Shown here piece by piece: positions 1-9,093 of a stretch of 64,000 bases of DNA (the first letter of the stretch is position 1; the number at the start of each line of letters is the position of its first letter). The notes below the pieces were generated by a model that made no database searches, was not told the DNA's origin, and saw only the letters and a list, made by a program, of their open reading frames with translations. The position numbers and the translations under genes were made by a program. The stretch covers positions 4,128,701 to 4,192,700 of the forward strand of contig NZ_CP054919.1 of assembly GCF_013364235.1 (NCBI RefSeq). The letters are read 5' to 3'. The DNA is from Kitasatospora sp. NA04385 (GTDB lineage Bacteria > Actinomycetota > Actinomycetes > Streptomycetales > Streptomycetaceae).

Positions 1-1142
1 AGCACCGCCGCGACGGCGAGCACGATCCAGGAGGTGTTGCTCTTCTTCGGCTGCTCGTCGCGCCGCCGGCTGCTGCGGCCCTCGTAGCCGTCCCCGCCGC
101 CGCCGTAGCCGTTGTCCTGGTAGCCGCCGTACGGGGCGGGCTGCTGCTGGTTGCCGACCGGCGGCAGCATGGTGGTCGGGCCGCCGCCCTGCTGGGGCAG
201 CACGTTGGTCTGGCCGTACGGGTCGTACTGGTTGCCGCCCTGGTCGTAGCCGTAGCCGGCCGCGCCCATGCCGTAGGCCGCCTGCTGGGCGGCGTTGACC
301 GGCAGGCCGTCGAGGAAGCGCTCGATGTCGTCGCGCATCTCGTCGGCGGACTGGTAGCGGTAGTCGCGCTCCTTGGCGAGCGCCTTGAGCACGATCGCGT
401 CGATCTCGGGCCGCACCTCGGGGTCGTACGAGGACGGCGGCGCGGCTTCCTCGCGGACGTGCTGGTAGGCCACCGCGACGGGCGAGTCGCCGACGAACGG
501 CGGCCGGACGGTGAGCAGTTCGTACAGCAGGCAGCCGGTGGAGTACAGGTCGGAGCGGGCGTCGACGGTCTCGCCCTTGGCCTGCTCGGGGGAGAGGTAC
601 TGGGCGGTGCCGATGACCGCGGAGGTCTGGGTCATCGTCATGCCGGCGTCACCCATCGCGCGGGCGATGCCGAAGTCCATCACCTTGACGTTGCCCTGCC
701 GGGTCAGCATCACGTTGGCGGGCTTGATGTCGCGGTGCACGATGCCGGCGCGGTGCGAGTACTCCAGCGCCTGCAGGATGCCGATGGTCATCTCCAGCGC
801 CCGCTCGGGCAGCAGCCGGCGCCCGGTGTGCAGCAGCTCGCGCAGGGTGGAGCCCTCGACGTACTCCATCACGATGTACGGGATGGAAATCCCGTCGATG
901 TAGTCCTCGCCGGTGTCGTAGACCGCGACGATGGCCGGGTGGTTGAGCGAGGCCGCGGACTGCGCCTCGCGGCGGAACCTGGCCTGGAAGGAGGGGTCGC
1001 GGGCCATGTCGGTGCGGAGGGTCTTCACGGCCACGGTGCGCCCGAGCCTGGTGTCGTGGCCGAGGTACACCTCGGCCATGCCACCGCGCCCCAGGACGCC
1101 GCCGAGCTCGTACCTGCCGCCTAGGCGACGAGGCTCTTCCAT
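1..1142 (-). CDS. pknB: Ser/Thr protein kinase, PknB family (C-terminus off window)
   Basis: Transmembrane eukaryotic-type kinase that phosphorylates cell-wall and division proteins. The visible 380 residues hold a complete kinase domain: glycine loop at 18-25, VAVK lysine at 40, HRD at 136-138, DFG at 156-158, and a Thr-rich activation loop near 169-180. A Gly/Tyr/Gln-rich linker follows, and a membrane segment begins about residue 369 at the window edge. Extracellular PASTA domains would be expected beyond it but cannot be seen. The ATG start at 1142 gives a normal kinase N-terminus. It is the last visible gene of a minus-strand operon with pbpA, rodA and the opposing phosphatase pstP; a 279-bp gap separates it from pbpA, so it may have its own promoter. 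The family is certain; the symbol follows the conserved neighbourhood. Confidence 0.93.
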   Translation of the reverse strand, partial: MEEPRRLGGRYELGGVLGRGGMAEVYLGHDTRLGRTVAVKTLRTDMARDPSFQARFRREAQSAASLNHPAIVAVYDTGEDYIDGISIPYIVMEYVEGSTLRELLHTGRRLLPERALEMTIGILQALEYSHRAGIVHRDIKPANVMLTRQGNVKVMDFGIARAMGDAGMTMTQTSAVIGTAQYLSPEQAKGETVDARSDLYSTGCLLYELLTVRPPFVGDSPVAVAYQHVREEAAPPSSYDPEVRPEIDAIVLKALAKERDYRYQSADEMRDDIERFLDGLPVNAAQQAAYGMGAAGYGYDQGGNQYDPYGQTNVLPQQGGGPTTMLPPVGNQQQPAPYGGYQDNGYGGGGDGYEGRSSRRRDEQPKKSNTSWIVLAVAAV

Positions 1143-1421
1143 ATCTCCGACCCTCTCCCCCACCGGCAGGTGAGGATGTGACGTAGGTGTCCCCGCACGC
1201 TCTCTTCGGACGCGTCGGCCGCCACCGCGGTTTCACGGCCGGGGCGACTTTCCGGCTGCGGGTACACCCGCTGCTGGCGGATACGCTACCGGGCGAACCT
1301 GAGCCGACCCGAGCAGGCCGCCAGCTGAGACCAGACCGGTATCGACCGGGACGGTCCCATTGTGACAATTCCGGCCGCCGATCGAGGACCGGCGGCCGGA
1401 ATGTGACGCATGCGACCGGAG

Positions 1422-2879
1422 CTACTTGCCGAGGGCCGCCTGCATCATCGACTTGGCGATCGGAGCGGCCAGCGAGCCGCCGGAGATCTCGGAGCTCTGC
1501 GCGGCGCCGTCCTCGACCACCACCGCGACCGCGACCTGCTTGCCGGAGGAGTCCTTGGCGTAGGAGACGAACCAGGCGAACGGCTTGCCCGCGTTGTCCT
1601 GGCCGTGCTGCGCGGTGCCGGTCTTGCCGCCGACCGTCACGCCGGGGATGGCCGCGCGCTTGCCGGTGCCGTCCTTCACCACGCCCTCCATCAGCTGCTG
1701 CAGCTTCTGCGCGGTGGCGGGCGAGACGGCCTGGCTCAGCTGGTGCTCGGAGTGGGTGGAGATGGCGTTGCCGGCCGAGCCCTCCTGGGAGACCAGGTAC
1801 GGCTGCATCAGCGAGCCGTTGTTGGCGATCGCGGCCGCCACCATGGCCATCTCCAGCGGGGTGGCCCGGGTGTCGTGCTGGCCGATGGCGTCCATCGCGG
1901 TGCCGTCGGGGGAGGAGCCGCTCGGGTAGTAGCTGGCGGCGGCCCGGATCGGGACGTCCACCTTGTCGTTGTTGAAGCCGAACTTCTCGGCCTGCGCGCG
2001 CAGCGCGTCCCCGCCCAGCTCGGCGCCGATCTTGCCGAACACCGTGTTGCAGGACAGTGCCATCGCCGACGCCAGGGTGGCGTTCGTGCAGGGCTCGTCG
2101 GGGCTGTCGTTGACCAGCGGGGTGCTGGTGCCGGGCAGGATGTACGTCTCCGGGGTCTCGGTGGTGTCCCCCGGGTTCTTGAACTTGCCGCTCTCGAACG
2201 CGGTGGCGGCGGTGACCAGCTTGAACGTCGAGCCGGGCGGGTAGGTCTGGCGCAGCGCCCGGTTCAGCATCGGCTGGTTCGGGTCGTTCTGCAGCGCCGT
2301 CCAGGCCGCGGAGTCGGCGTCGCTGCCGCCGGCGAAGGTGCCCGGGTCGTAGGACGGGGTGGAGACCAGCCCCAGGATCGCCCCGGTGCGCGGGTCGATG
2401 GCCACCGCGGCGCCCTTCCGGTTGCCCAGGCCCTCGAAGCCGGCCTTCTGCACCTTGGGGTCGATGGTGGTGACGACGTCGCCGCCCTGCTTGGGCTTGC
2501 CGGTCAGCATGTCCAGGGTGTTGTGGAAGAACAGCCGGGAGTCGGTGCCGGACAGCACGCCGTCCTCCAGCTTCTCCAGCTGGCTGGCGTCGAAGATCTG
2601 CGAGGAGTAGCCGGTGACCGGGGCGTACATCGGCCCGTCCACCCAGGAGCGCTTGTACTTGTAGCGCAGGCCGTTGACGAAGTCGGACTTGGTGACCGGC
2701 TGGCCGCCGACGATGATGTTGCCGCGCGGGTAGGCGTACCGGTCGTACTTCACCCGCTCGTTGTGCTGGTTGTTCGCCCAGGACGCGGCCTGCACGCCCT
2801 GCACCCAGTTCACCCGGAGCATCAGGGCCAGGATCAGGACCAGGCAGAAGATCGACACCCGGCGGATCGGCTTGTTCAC
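1422..2879 (-). CDS. pbpA: Penicillin-binding protein 2 / class B transpeptidase
   Basis: Peptidoglycan transpeptidase of 485 aa anchored by one N-terminal membrane helix (about residues 8-24), with the catalytic domain outside the membrane. The penicillin-binding motifs are all present: SXXK (STFK, Ser217 to Lys220), SXN (SCN, 276-278) and KTG (419-421). The region before it is the usual class B dimerisation/linker part. The GTG start at 2879 overlaps the rodA stop (GTGA), so the SEDS glycosyltransferase RodA and this transpeptidase are translationally coupled, as expected for partner enzymes. Length and motifs are typical of actinobacterial PbpA. Confidence 0.95.
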   Translation of the reverse strand: MNKPIRRVSIFCLVLILALMLRVNWVQGVQAASWANNQHNERVKYDRYAYPRGNIIVGGQPVTKSDFVNGLRYKYKRSWVDGPMYAPVTGYSSQIFDASQLEKLEDGVLSGTDSRLFFHNTLDMLTGKPKQGGDVVTTIDPKVQKAGFEGLGNRKGAAVAIDPRTGAILGLVSTPSYDPGTFAGGSDADSAAWTALQNDPNQPMLNRALRQTYPPGSTFKLVTAATAFESGKFKNPGDTTETPETYILPGTSTPLVNDSPDEPCTNATLASAMALSCNTVFGKIGAELGGDALRAQAEKFGFNNDKVDVPIRAAASYYPSGSSPDGTAMDAIGQHDTRATPLEMAMVAAAIANNGSLMQPYLVSQEGSAGNAISTHSEHQLSQAVSPATAQKLQQLMEGVVKDGTGKRAAIPGVTVGGKTGTAQHGQDNAGKPFAWFVSYAKDSSGKQVAVAVVVEDGAAQSSEISGGSLAAPIAKSMMQAALGK

Positions 2880-4381
2880 GAGGACGCTCCCCTGCTCTGG
2901 CCCGGCGCGCCGTACCCGGGCGGCCCGAAGCGGTCGGGTCCGGCGGGCTCCGGGATGGCCGGGGCGGGTTCGGCGGCCGGCTCGGCGGCCGGGCGGCGGG
3001 CGGTGTCGCTGACCTTCATCAGGACGGCGATCAGCGCCCAGTTGGCGACCACCGAGGAACCGCCCTGGGCGAGGAACGGCATCGTCATGCCGGTCAGCGG
3101 GATCAGGCCGGTGACGCCGCCGGCGACCACGAACACCTGCAGCGCGAACGCCGAGCTGAGGCCGACCGCGAGCAGCTTGCCGAACGGGTCGCGGGCCGCC
3201 AGGGCGGTGCGCAGGCCGCGCTGCACCACCAGGCCGTAGACCAGGAAGATCGCCATCAGGCCGGTCAGGCCCAGCTCCTCGCCGAACGAGCCGAGGATGA
3301 AGTCGCTCTTCGCGGCGAACTGGATCAGCCAGCTGCGGCCCTGCCCGAGGCCGGTGCCGACGGTGCCGCCGGAGCCCAGCGACATCAGGGTCTGGCCGAT
3401 CTGCTCCGAGGACCGCGCGGGCGGGTGCGGCCCGAACGCGGCCATCGGGTCCAGCCAGGCGTTGATCCGGGTCTTCACGTGCGGCTCGCTGGTGGCGACC
3501 ACCGCGGCGCCGCCGAAGGACATCAGCAGACCGAAGACGATCCAGCTGGTCCGCTCGGTGGCCACGTACAGCATCACCACGAACAGGCCGAAGAACAGGA
3601 AGGACGAGCCGAGGTCGGTCTCGAACACCAGGATCAGGATCGACAGCAGCCAGACCACCACGATCGGGCCGAGGTCGCGCCCGCGCGGCAGGTACAGGCC
3701 CATGAACTTGCGGCTGGCCAGCGCCAGGGCGTCCTTCTTGACCATCAGGAAGCCGGCGAAGAAGACGGTCAGGATGATCTTGGCGAACTCGCCGGGCTGG
3801 ATCGAGAAGGACCCGAAGCGGATCCAGATCTTCGCGCCGAAGTCCTCGTCCCGGGACGGGAAGAAGGCCGGCGCGGCCAGCAGCACCAGCGCCACCACCA
3901 TCGAGATGTAGGTGTAGCGCTGCAGGATGCGGTGGTCCTTGAGCAGCCACATCACGCCGATGAACAGCGCGATGCCCAGGCCCGACCACATCAGCTGGTT
4001 GGTGGTGGCCGGGAAGTTGTTGCGCAGCAGCTTGCCGGCCTTGTCGAGCCGCCAGAGCATCACCAGGCCGAGCCCGTTCAGCAGCGTCGCCAGCGGCAGC
4101 AGCAGCGGGTCGGCGTACGGGGCGAAGCGGCGCACCGCCAGGTGCGCGGCGCCGGCCAGCACGGCCAGGCCCAGGCCGTACGCCAGGATGTTGGCGGGCA
4201 GCGTGCCGTCCATCGCCAGGCCGACGTTGGCGTACCCGAGGATCGGGATGGCCAGGGCGAAGGCCAGCATCAGCAGCTCGGTGTTGCGCCGGTTCGGCAC
4301 GGTGTCCCGGGCGGGTCGGTCGGCGGCGCGGCGCCGCCCGGTGGCGGGCGTGCGGCCGCCGCTCACGTCGAAGGTGCTCAT
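2876..4381 (-). CDS. rodA: SEDS-family peptidoglycan polymerase, FtsW/RodA/SpoVE
   Basis: Polytopic membrane protein of 501 aa with about ten to twelve predicted helices from residue 35 to 455. SEDS proteins polymerise lipid II glycan strands and work with a class B PBP. The conserved SEDS loop around residues 310-345 (GQTLMSLGSGG and the following GTGLGQGRS) is visible, as is the late AQGGSSV segment. The ends are Arg-rich (N-terminal) and Pro/Ala-rich (C-terminal), as in Streptomyces homologues. ATG start at 4381; the stop overlaps the pbpA start by 4 nt. It lies 34 nt downstream of pstP in the same operon. It could be called FtsW by sequence alone, but the context favours RodA. Confidence 0.93.
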   Translation of the reverse strand: MSTFDVSGGRTPATGRRRAADRPARDTVPNRRNTELLMLAFALAIPILGYANVGLAMDGTLPANILAYGLGLAVLAGAAHLAVRRFAPYADPLLLPLATLLNGLGLVMLWRLDKAGKLLRNNFPATTNQLMWSGLGIALFIGVMWLLKDHRILQRYTYISMVVALVLLAAPAFFPSRDEDFGAKIWIRFGSFSIQPGEFAKIILTVFFAGFLMVKKDALALASRKFMGLYLPRGRDLGPIVVVWLLSILILVFETDLGSSFLFFGLFVVMLYVATERTSWIVFGLLMSFGGAAVVATSEPHVKTRINAWLDPMAAFGPHPPARSSEQIGQTLMSLGSGGTVGTGLGQGRSWLIQFAAKSDFILGSFGEELGLTGLMAIFLVYGLVVQRGLRTALAARDPFGKLLAVGLSSAFALQVFVVAGGVTGLIPLTGMTMPFLAQGGSSVVANWALIAVLMKVSDTARRPAAEPAAEPAPAIPEPAGPDRFGPPGYGAPGQSRGASS

Positions 4382-4415
4382 GCCTGTGTGAAACCCCCCG
4401 GGTTCGACCGCGGCC

Positions 4416-5915
4416 CTACGGGGCCGGGCAGGACGCGGCGAGCTGCTGCTCCTGTTCGGTCAGCGGCGGTGCGGACGGCTCGGTGCCCTCCCCGGCGGCC
4501 GGGGCGTTCTTGGAGTCGGCGACCTTCTTGCAGACGGCGGCCTGCGCGCGCAGGGTGTCCACCTGCTTGCGGGCGTCGTCCAGGCCGCCGGCCTGGATCT
4601 TCTTGGTCACCTGGTCCCGCTGGTAGGCGGGCAGGTACTTGAGTTCGACGTCGGAGAACTGCTGGTAGACCGAGCTGAGCTCGATGCCGACCAGGCTCTG
4701 GTCCAGGCCCCGGTAGACCGCGACGTGGCCGTCCTCGGCCCCGACGTAGTACTGGTCCTGGTTCCACTGCCAGGCGAAGAAGCCGCCGGCGCCGAGCAGC
4801 GCGAGCACCAGCACCCCGATCAGGGTGAGCTTCAGGCCGCGCTTCTTCTTCCGGCGGTCGACCGGCTCGGCCTGGTCGAACTCCTCGTCGGGCGCGCCGT
4901 AGCCGGCCTCGCCGTAGCCCGCCTCGTCGGCCGGGGCGCCGTAGCCCTCGGGGGGGCCGAAGTCGCCCGCGGGGGCGCCGTAGCCGGGCTGCTGCTCGTA
5001 GCCGCCCCCGTAGCCCTGGGCGGGCCCGAAGGCGCCCTGCGGGCCCGGCTGCGGGCCGCGGCCGAGGCCGGCGGCCCGGCCGGCCGGGGTGTCCAGCAGC
5101 TGCGGGTCGTTGAAGTGGTGCGGCTGGCTCTCGGCGACCGCGCCGACCACCACCGGCGCCTCGGCGGCCTGGCCGCTGAGCGGGTCGGTGGCGCCGACGT
5201 CGATCACGTCGGCGACGATGCAGGTGATGTTGTCCGGGCCGCCGCCGCGCAGCGCCAGCTGGATCAGCTCCTGGACGGTCTGCTCGGGCGCGTAGAAGCT
5301 GCCGAGCGTCTCCTCCAGGGTCTGGTGGCTGACCGGGCCGGACAGGCCGTCGGAGCAGATCAGGTACCGGTCGCCGGCCCGGACCTCGCGGATCGACAGG
5401 TCGGGCTCGACCTGGCCGCGGCCGTCCAGGGCGCGCATCAGCAGCGAGCGCTGCGGGTGGGTCTCGGCCTCCTCGGCGGTGATCCGGCCCTCGTCGACCA
5501 GCCGCTGCACCCAGGTGTGGTCCTGGGTGATCTGGTCGAGCCGGCCGTCGCGCAGCAGGTAGGCCCGGGAGTCGCCGATGTGCACCTGGCCCAGCCGCTG
5601 GCCGTCCCAGAGCAGCGCGGTCAGCGTGCAGCCCATGCCCTCCAGCTGCGGGTCCTGCTCGACCATCTGCCGCAGCCGGTCGTTGGCGGTCTGCACCGCC
5701 TCGTTGAGCAGGCTCAGCAGGTCGGCGCCGGGGTGCGGCTCGTCGAGCCGGACGATCGAGCCGAGGACCTCGGAGGAGGCGACCTCGCCGGCCGCCGCCC
5801 CGCCCATGCCGTCGGCCACCGCGAGCAATCGGGGCCCGGCGTAGCCGGAGTCCTCGTTCCCCTCGCGGATCAGGCCCTTGTGCGAGCCGGCGGCGAAGCG
5901 CAGCACGAGACTCAT
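4416..5915 (-). CDS. pstP: PP2C-family Ser/Thr phosphatase, membrane anchored
   Basis: Metal-dependent phosphatase of 499 aa that reverses PknA/PknB phosphorylation. The N-terminal PP2C domain (about 5-240) has the acidic metal-binding motifs: REGNED near the start, VADGMGG, HIGDSRAYL, CSDGL and GGPDNIT. A long Gly/Tyr/Pro-rich linker with repeated GYGAP/EGYGAP units (about 285-345) leads to a single membrane helix near 360-380 and a small extracytoplasmic tail with two cysteines. A strong Shine-Dalgarno (GGAGGG) precedes the ATG. It sits between the FHA genes and rodA, the standard actinobacterial order. Confidence 0.94.
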   Translation of the reverse strand: MSLVLRFAAGSHKGLIREGNEDSGYAGPRLLAVADGMGGAAAGEVASSEVLGSIVRLDEPHPGADLLSLLNEAVQTANDRLRQMVEQDPQLEGMGCTLTALLWDGQRLGQVHIGDSRAYLLRDGRLDQITQDHTWVQRLVDEGRITAEEAETHPQRSLLMRALDGRGQVEPDLSIREVRAGDRYLICSDGLSGPVSHQTLEETLGSFYAPEQTVQELIQLALRGGGPDNITCIVADVIDVGATDPLSGQAAEAPVVVGAVAESQPHHFNDPQLLDTPAGRAAGLGRGPQPGPQGAFGPAQGYGGGYEQQPGYGAPAGDFGPPEGYGAPADEAGYGEAGYGAPDEEFDQAEPVDRRKKKRGLKLTLIGVLVLALLGAGGFFAWQWNQDQYYVGAEDGHVAVYRGLDQSLVGIELSSVYQQFSDVELKYLPAYQRDQVTKKIQAGGLDDARKQVDTLRAQAAVCKKVADSKNAPAAGEGTEPSAPPLTEQEQQLAASCPAP

Positions 5916-5960
5916 GCTGTCCGGGCCCTCCTTCGGGTGGAGCTGGTCCTCATGCGCTGA

Positions 5961-6485
5961 CTACTTCCGCAGCTCGATGACGGTCCTGCCGATTCGGATC
6001 GGCACGCCGATCTGGAGCGGCATCGGCGTGGTGAGCCGCTGCCGGTCGAGATAGGTGCCGTTGGTGGAGCCTAGATCCTCCACCGTCCACTGCCCAGTCT
6101 GATCGGGGTAGATCCTGGCGTGACGCGAGGACGCGTAGTCGTCGTCCAGCACGATCGTGGAGTCGTGCGCCCGGCCCAGCGTGATGGTCTGGCCCTGGAG
6201 CGCGACGGTCGTTCCGGCCAGCGAGCCCTGGGTCACCACCAGGTGGGTGGGCTGGCCGCGGCGCTGCCGGGCCTGGGCCTGCTGGGCGCCCGCCGCGGGG
6301 GCGCCCTGGCCCTGCGGCGGACGGCCCGCCCCGGCGGGGGCGGGGGCGGTGGCCCGTTGGGCGGTGCGCGCCGCGGCCTTGGTGGTGAACAGGTCGCTGC
6401 GGATCACCTGCACCGCGACGATGACGAACAGCCAGAGGACGGCGAGGAAGCCCAGCCGCATGACCGTCAGGGTCAGATCAGACAT
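5961..6485 (-). CDS. fhaB: FHA-domain protein FhaB (FipA-type)
   Basis: Protein of 174 aa with an N-terminal membrane helix (about 8-28), an Ala/Gln-rich linker, and a C-terminal forkhead-associated domain (about 80-174). The phosphothreonine-binding motifs are visible: TLGRAHDSTIVL, SSRHARI and GSTNGTYLD. FHA proteins of this operon read out PknA/PknB phosphorylation and recruit division machinery. ATG start at 6485, 12 nt downstream of fhaA; 45 nt separate its stop from pstP. Length and architecture match the family. Confidence 0.93.
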   Translation of the reverse strand: MSDLTLTVMRLGFLAVLWLFVIVAVQVIRSDLFTTKAAARTAQRATAPAPAGAGRPPQGQGAPAAGAQQAQARQRRGQPTHLVVTQGSLAGTTVALQGQTITLGRAHDSTIVLDDDYASSRHARIYPDQTGQWTVEDLGSTNGTYLDRQRLTTPMPLQIGVPIRIGRTVIELRK

Positions 6486-6497
6486 ACCGGCCCGCTT

Positions 6498-7372
6498 CTA
6501 CCCTTCGACCTGTCGGTAGACGATGGTGGTCGACCCCAGGACGATCCGGGAGCCGTCGCGGAGCGTAGCGCGCTGGGTGTGCTGCCCGTCCACCACGATG
6601 CCGTTGGTGGAGCCCAGGTCCAGGACCATCGCGGGCGTACCGGGACGGATCTCCGCGTGCTTGCGGGACACTCCGGGGTCGTCGATCCGGATGTCCGCCT
6701 CGGTGGAGCGGCCCAGCACCACCGCGTTCTGGCTGATCTGGTGCCGGGCGCCGTTCACCTCGATCCAGCGCCGGGTGCCGGCGCCGCCGTGGCCCGCGCC
6801 GGGGAAGGGCCGCACGTTGGCCCCGGCGGCGGACGCCGGGGGCGCGGCCGGCATCGCGGGCGGGCGGCGGGCGGCGCCGGGCGCCGTACGGGCGGCCGCC
6901 CCTGGTGCCAGGGCGCGCCGGGCGCGGGCGGGGTCGGCGGGCGCCCGTACCCGGGCTGGGCGGCGGGCGGCTGGGCGGCCGGGGCCCGCTGGGGCTCCTC
7001 GGCGGTCAGCGTGCGGCTGCGCACCCGGTAGAGGCCGGTGTCCAGGTCGTCGGCCTTCTCCAGCGCGACCTGCAGCGGGCCCATGAAGCTGTACCGCTGT
7101 GCCTCCGCGTACTCGCGGACCATCCCGGCCAGCTCGTTGCCGAGCTGGGTGGAGTAGGGGCTGAGCCGCTCGTGGTCGTGCGGGCTGAGCTCGACGATGA
7201 AGTCGTTCGGGACGACCGTGCGGTCCCGGTTCCAGATGGTGGCGTTGTTGTCGCACTCGCGCTGCAGGGCGCCGGCGATCTCCACCGGTTGGACCTCGGA
7301 CTTGAACACCTTCGCGAAGGTGCCGTTGACGAGACCTTCGAGTCGCTGCTCGAACTTCTTCAGGACTCCCAC
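6498..7372 (-). CDS. fhaA: FHA-domain protein FhaA (DUF3662 + FHA), reading frame broken in the linker
   Basis: The N-terminal half, from the GTG at 7372, encodes the conserved DUF3662 region (begins GVLKKFEQRLEGL; about 125 residues to RVRSRTL). The C-terminal FHA domain (WIEVNGARHQIS, LGRSTEAD, SRKHAEI, GSTNGI) is intact but lies in another frame, ending at 6498. The switch must occur in the Pro/Ala/Arg-rich linker, most likely about 6840-6910, where runs of G and C abound. Neither frame has a stop in the overlap. The GTG start is supported by GAGAGGGGG just upstream and by the family's conserved N-terminus. It is the first gene of the minus-strand operon. A sequencing indel is the simplest reading; a true frameshift mutation is possible. 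Confidence 0.85.
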
Positions 7373-7726
7373 GGGGCACCCCCTCTCAGGGCGTCGGACG
7401 GGCCGGTTCGTCGGCTGGAAAGCGGTACTTCCGTACTGATCGTATCCACGCCCGGCCCTTCCGTACGGTTCCCCGCCTAGGTCGCGCCCGGAGGGGTACC
7501 CGCCGAACGGCCCGCTCACTCGTTCGCCCCGCCTCCGGTTGCGGACCGCCGGGGGGCGTGCGGGGGGTCGGATCGGAATGGATTCGCAGGTACGGCCAGG
7601 GGCGTGCTAATGTTTTCCATGTCGGAAGGGGCGCCCGCAAGGGAGCCGAACGGAAGACCCCGAGAGATGCGGTAAGCTTCTCGACAGGTCGGAAGAAGCG
7701 GTAAGCAACTGAAGACAAACACCCAT
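7373..7726. promoter_or_regulatory. Divergent intergenic region between the fhaA operon and tRNA-Leu
   Basis: No credible gene is seen in these 354 bases. On the minus strand a TACGAT hexamer (7439-7444) is a possible -10 for the fhaA operon. On the plus strand TAATGT (7608-7613) is a possible -10 for the tRNA. The nonamer GCGGTAAGC occurs twice just upstream of the tRNA, in a stretch that otherwise looks like processed leader. Promoter assignments are weak because no good -35 hexamer is visible. Confidence 0.4.
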
Positions 7727-7810
7727 GCGCGGGTGGCGGAATAGGCAGACGCGCTGGATTCAGGTTCCAGTGCCCGAAAGGGCGTGGGGGTTCAACTCCC
7801 CCCTCGCGCA
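7727..7810 (+). tRNA. tRNA-Leu (anticodon CAG)
   Basis: The sequence folds as a class II tRNA of 84 nt. The acceptor stem GCGCGGG pairs with CTCGCGC plus discriminator A. The anticodon stem CTGGA/TCCAG encloses the loop TTCAGGT, giving anticodon CAG. A long variable arm (GCCCGAAAGGGC) and a T arm (GGGGGTTCAACTCCCCC) are present. The CCA end is not encoded. A strong terminator follows within 10 nt. Confidence 0.97.
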
Positions 7811-7816
7811 CAGCGA

Positions 7817-7848
7817 AGCCCCGCAGATCTACGGATCTGCGGGGCTTT
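7817..7848 (+). terminator. Intrinsic terminator of tRNA-Leu
   Basis: Perfect 13-bp stem (AGCCCCGCAGATC and its complement) around the tetraloop TACG, followed by TTT. It lies seven bases after the tRNA. Confidence 0.9.
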
Positions 7849-7935
7849 CTCGTTCTCCGGGCTCGTTCTCCGGGGCCGGATCGGCCGACGGGGTGGTCCG
7901 GCGCGGGTGGTCCGGCCCCGGGGCGGGCGGCCGGC

Positions 7936-9093
7936 TCAGTGCGCGGGGAGCACCGCGTGCAGGACGAAGCCGCCGTCGGGCGCGGGGGCGGCGGTGAAGG
8001 TGCCGCCGAGCAGGGCGGCCCGCTCGCGCAGACCGATCAGGCCGTGGCCGCCGCCGGGCAGCGGGGTGCCGTCCCCGTCGGTGCCCGGGGTGCGCGCGGG
8101 CGGCGGGCCGTTGCGGACCTCCACGTGCAGCCTGCCGCCGCGGGCGGTGACCCGGACGGTGACGGGGGCGCCGGGGGCGTGCTTGCTGATGTTGGTCAGG
8201 CCCTCCTGGACGGTGCGGTAGGCGGCCCGTTCGACCGCCTCGGGCCAGGGCCGGCGGCCGGGGTCGAGCCGGCTGGTGACGGCCAGGCCGCTGCCGTCGA
8301 TCAGCCGGGGCAGGTCGGCCAGGGTGGGCTGCGGGGCGAGCGGGGTGCCGGGGACGCCGGCGGCGCGCAGCACGCCGACCATCTGGCGCAGCTCGTCGAG
8401 GGTGCGCACGGAGAGCTCGCGGATGGTGCGGGCGCCCTCGCGGGCGGCCGGGTCGGTGCTGGAGACCTGCACCGCGCCGGCCTGGATGGAGATCAGGCTG
8501 ACCTGGTGGGAGACCACGTCGTGCATCTCGCGGGCGAGCCGGGCCCGTTCGGCGGCCAGCACCTTCTCGGCGAGCAGCCGGCTCTCGCGCTGCCGGCCGG
8601 CGGTCAGCTCGGTGACGCGCTCGGCGAGTTCGCCGCGGGTGCGGGCGAGCATGCCGAGGGCGGCCGGTCCGGCGCCGAGCATCACCGACTGGATGGCGTA
8701 CAGCGCGTTGTCCCGGCTGAGTTCGAACAGGCCGGGGTCGAGCGGCCAGTGGAAGAACTCGACCAGGGCGAAGGCGGTGGCGCACAGGACCGGGACGCGG
8801 GGGCGGGGCCAGGCGGCGGCGACCGCGTAGACGGCGGTGATCGGGGCCAGCCAGATCTCGTTGAAGAACGCCCCGGGCAGGGTGAGCAGGGCCACCGGCA
8901 GGGGGTGGCGGCGGCGCCCCAGCAGGGCCACCACGGAGAGCGCGGAGAGGGCCAGCTGCCAGGGCGCGGAGCCCTTGGCGACCAGGGCGGAGTCCATCGC
9001 GGCCAGCAGCACCGGGGCGAGCAGGGAGGTGCGCGGGGAGCGCAGCCAGGCCGGGGCCCGGCGGCGCGGGGCGGCGGGCTCCTCGGGGGTCAC
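7936..9093 (-). CDS. Two-component sensor histidine kinase (HisKA_3, NarL-partner type)
   Basis: Membrane sensor kinase of 385 aa. The N-terminal half (about 20-150) holds four or five hydrophobic segments. A dimerisation/phosphoacceptor helix follows, with the motif LAREMHDVVSHQVSLIS, whose first His is the likely phosphorylation site. The C-terminal HATPase domain shows an N box (EGLTNISKHA) and the G-rich GHGLIGLRERAALLGG. The GTG start overlaps the stop of the response regulator gene by four bases (GTGA), so the pair is co-translated. No extracellular sensor domain is evident, so the signal probably acts at the membrane. The divergent lysyl-PG-synthase-like gene suggests, but does not prove, an envelope-stress role. 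Confidence 0.92.
   Translation of the reverse strand: MTPEEPAAPRRRAPAWLRSPRTSLLAPVLLAAMDSALVAKGSAPWQLALSALSVVALLGRRRHPLPVALLTLPGAFFNEIWLAPITAVYAVAAAWPRPRVPVLCATAFALVEFFHWPLDPGLFELSRDNALYAIQSVMLGAGPAALGMLARTRGELAERVTELTAGRQRESRLLAEKVLAAERARLAREMHDVVSHQVSLISIQAGAVQVSSTDPAAREGARTIRELSVRTLDELRQMVGVLRAAGVPGTPLAPQPTLADLPRLIDGSGLAVTSRLDPGRRPWPEAVERAAYRTVQEGLTNISKHAPGAPVTVRVTARGGRLHVEVRNGPPPARTPGTDGDGTPLPGGGHGLIGLRERAALLGGTFTAAPAPDGGFVLHAVLPAH

Noticed and set aside
1410..3239. Plus-strand open frame opposite pbpA and rodA
   Set aside because: Composition of Gly/Arg/Val/His shadow frames; the minus strand has full enzyme motifs.
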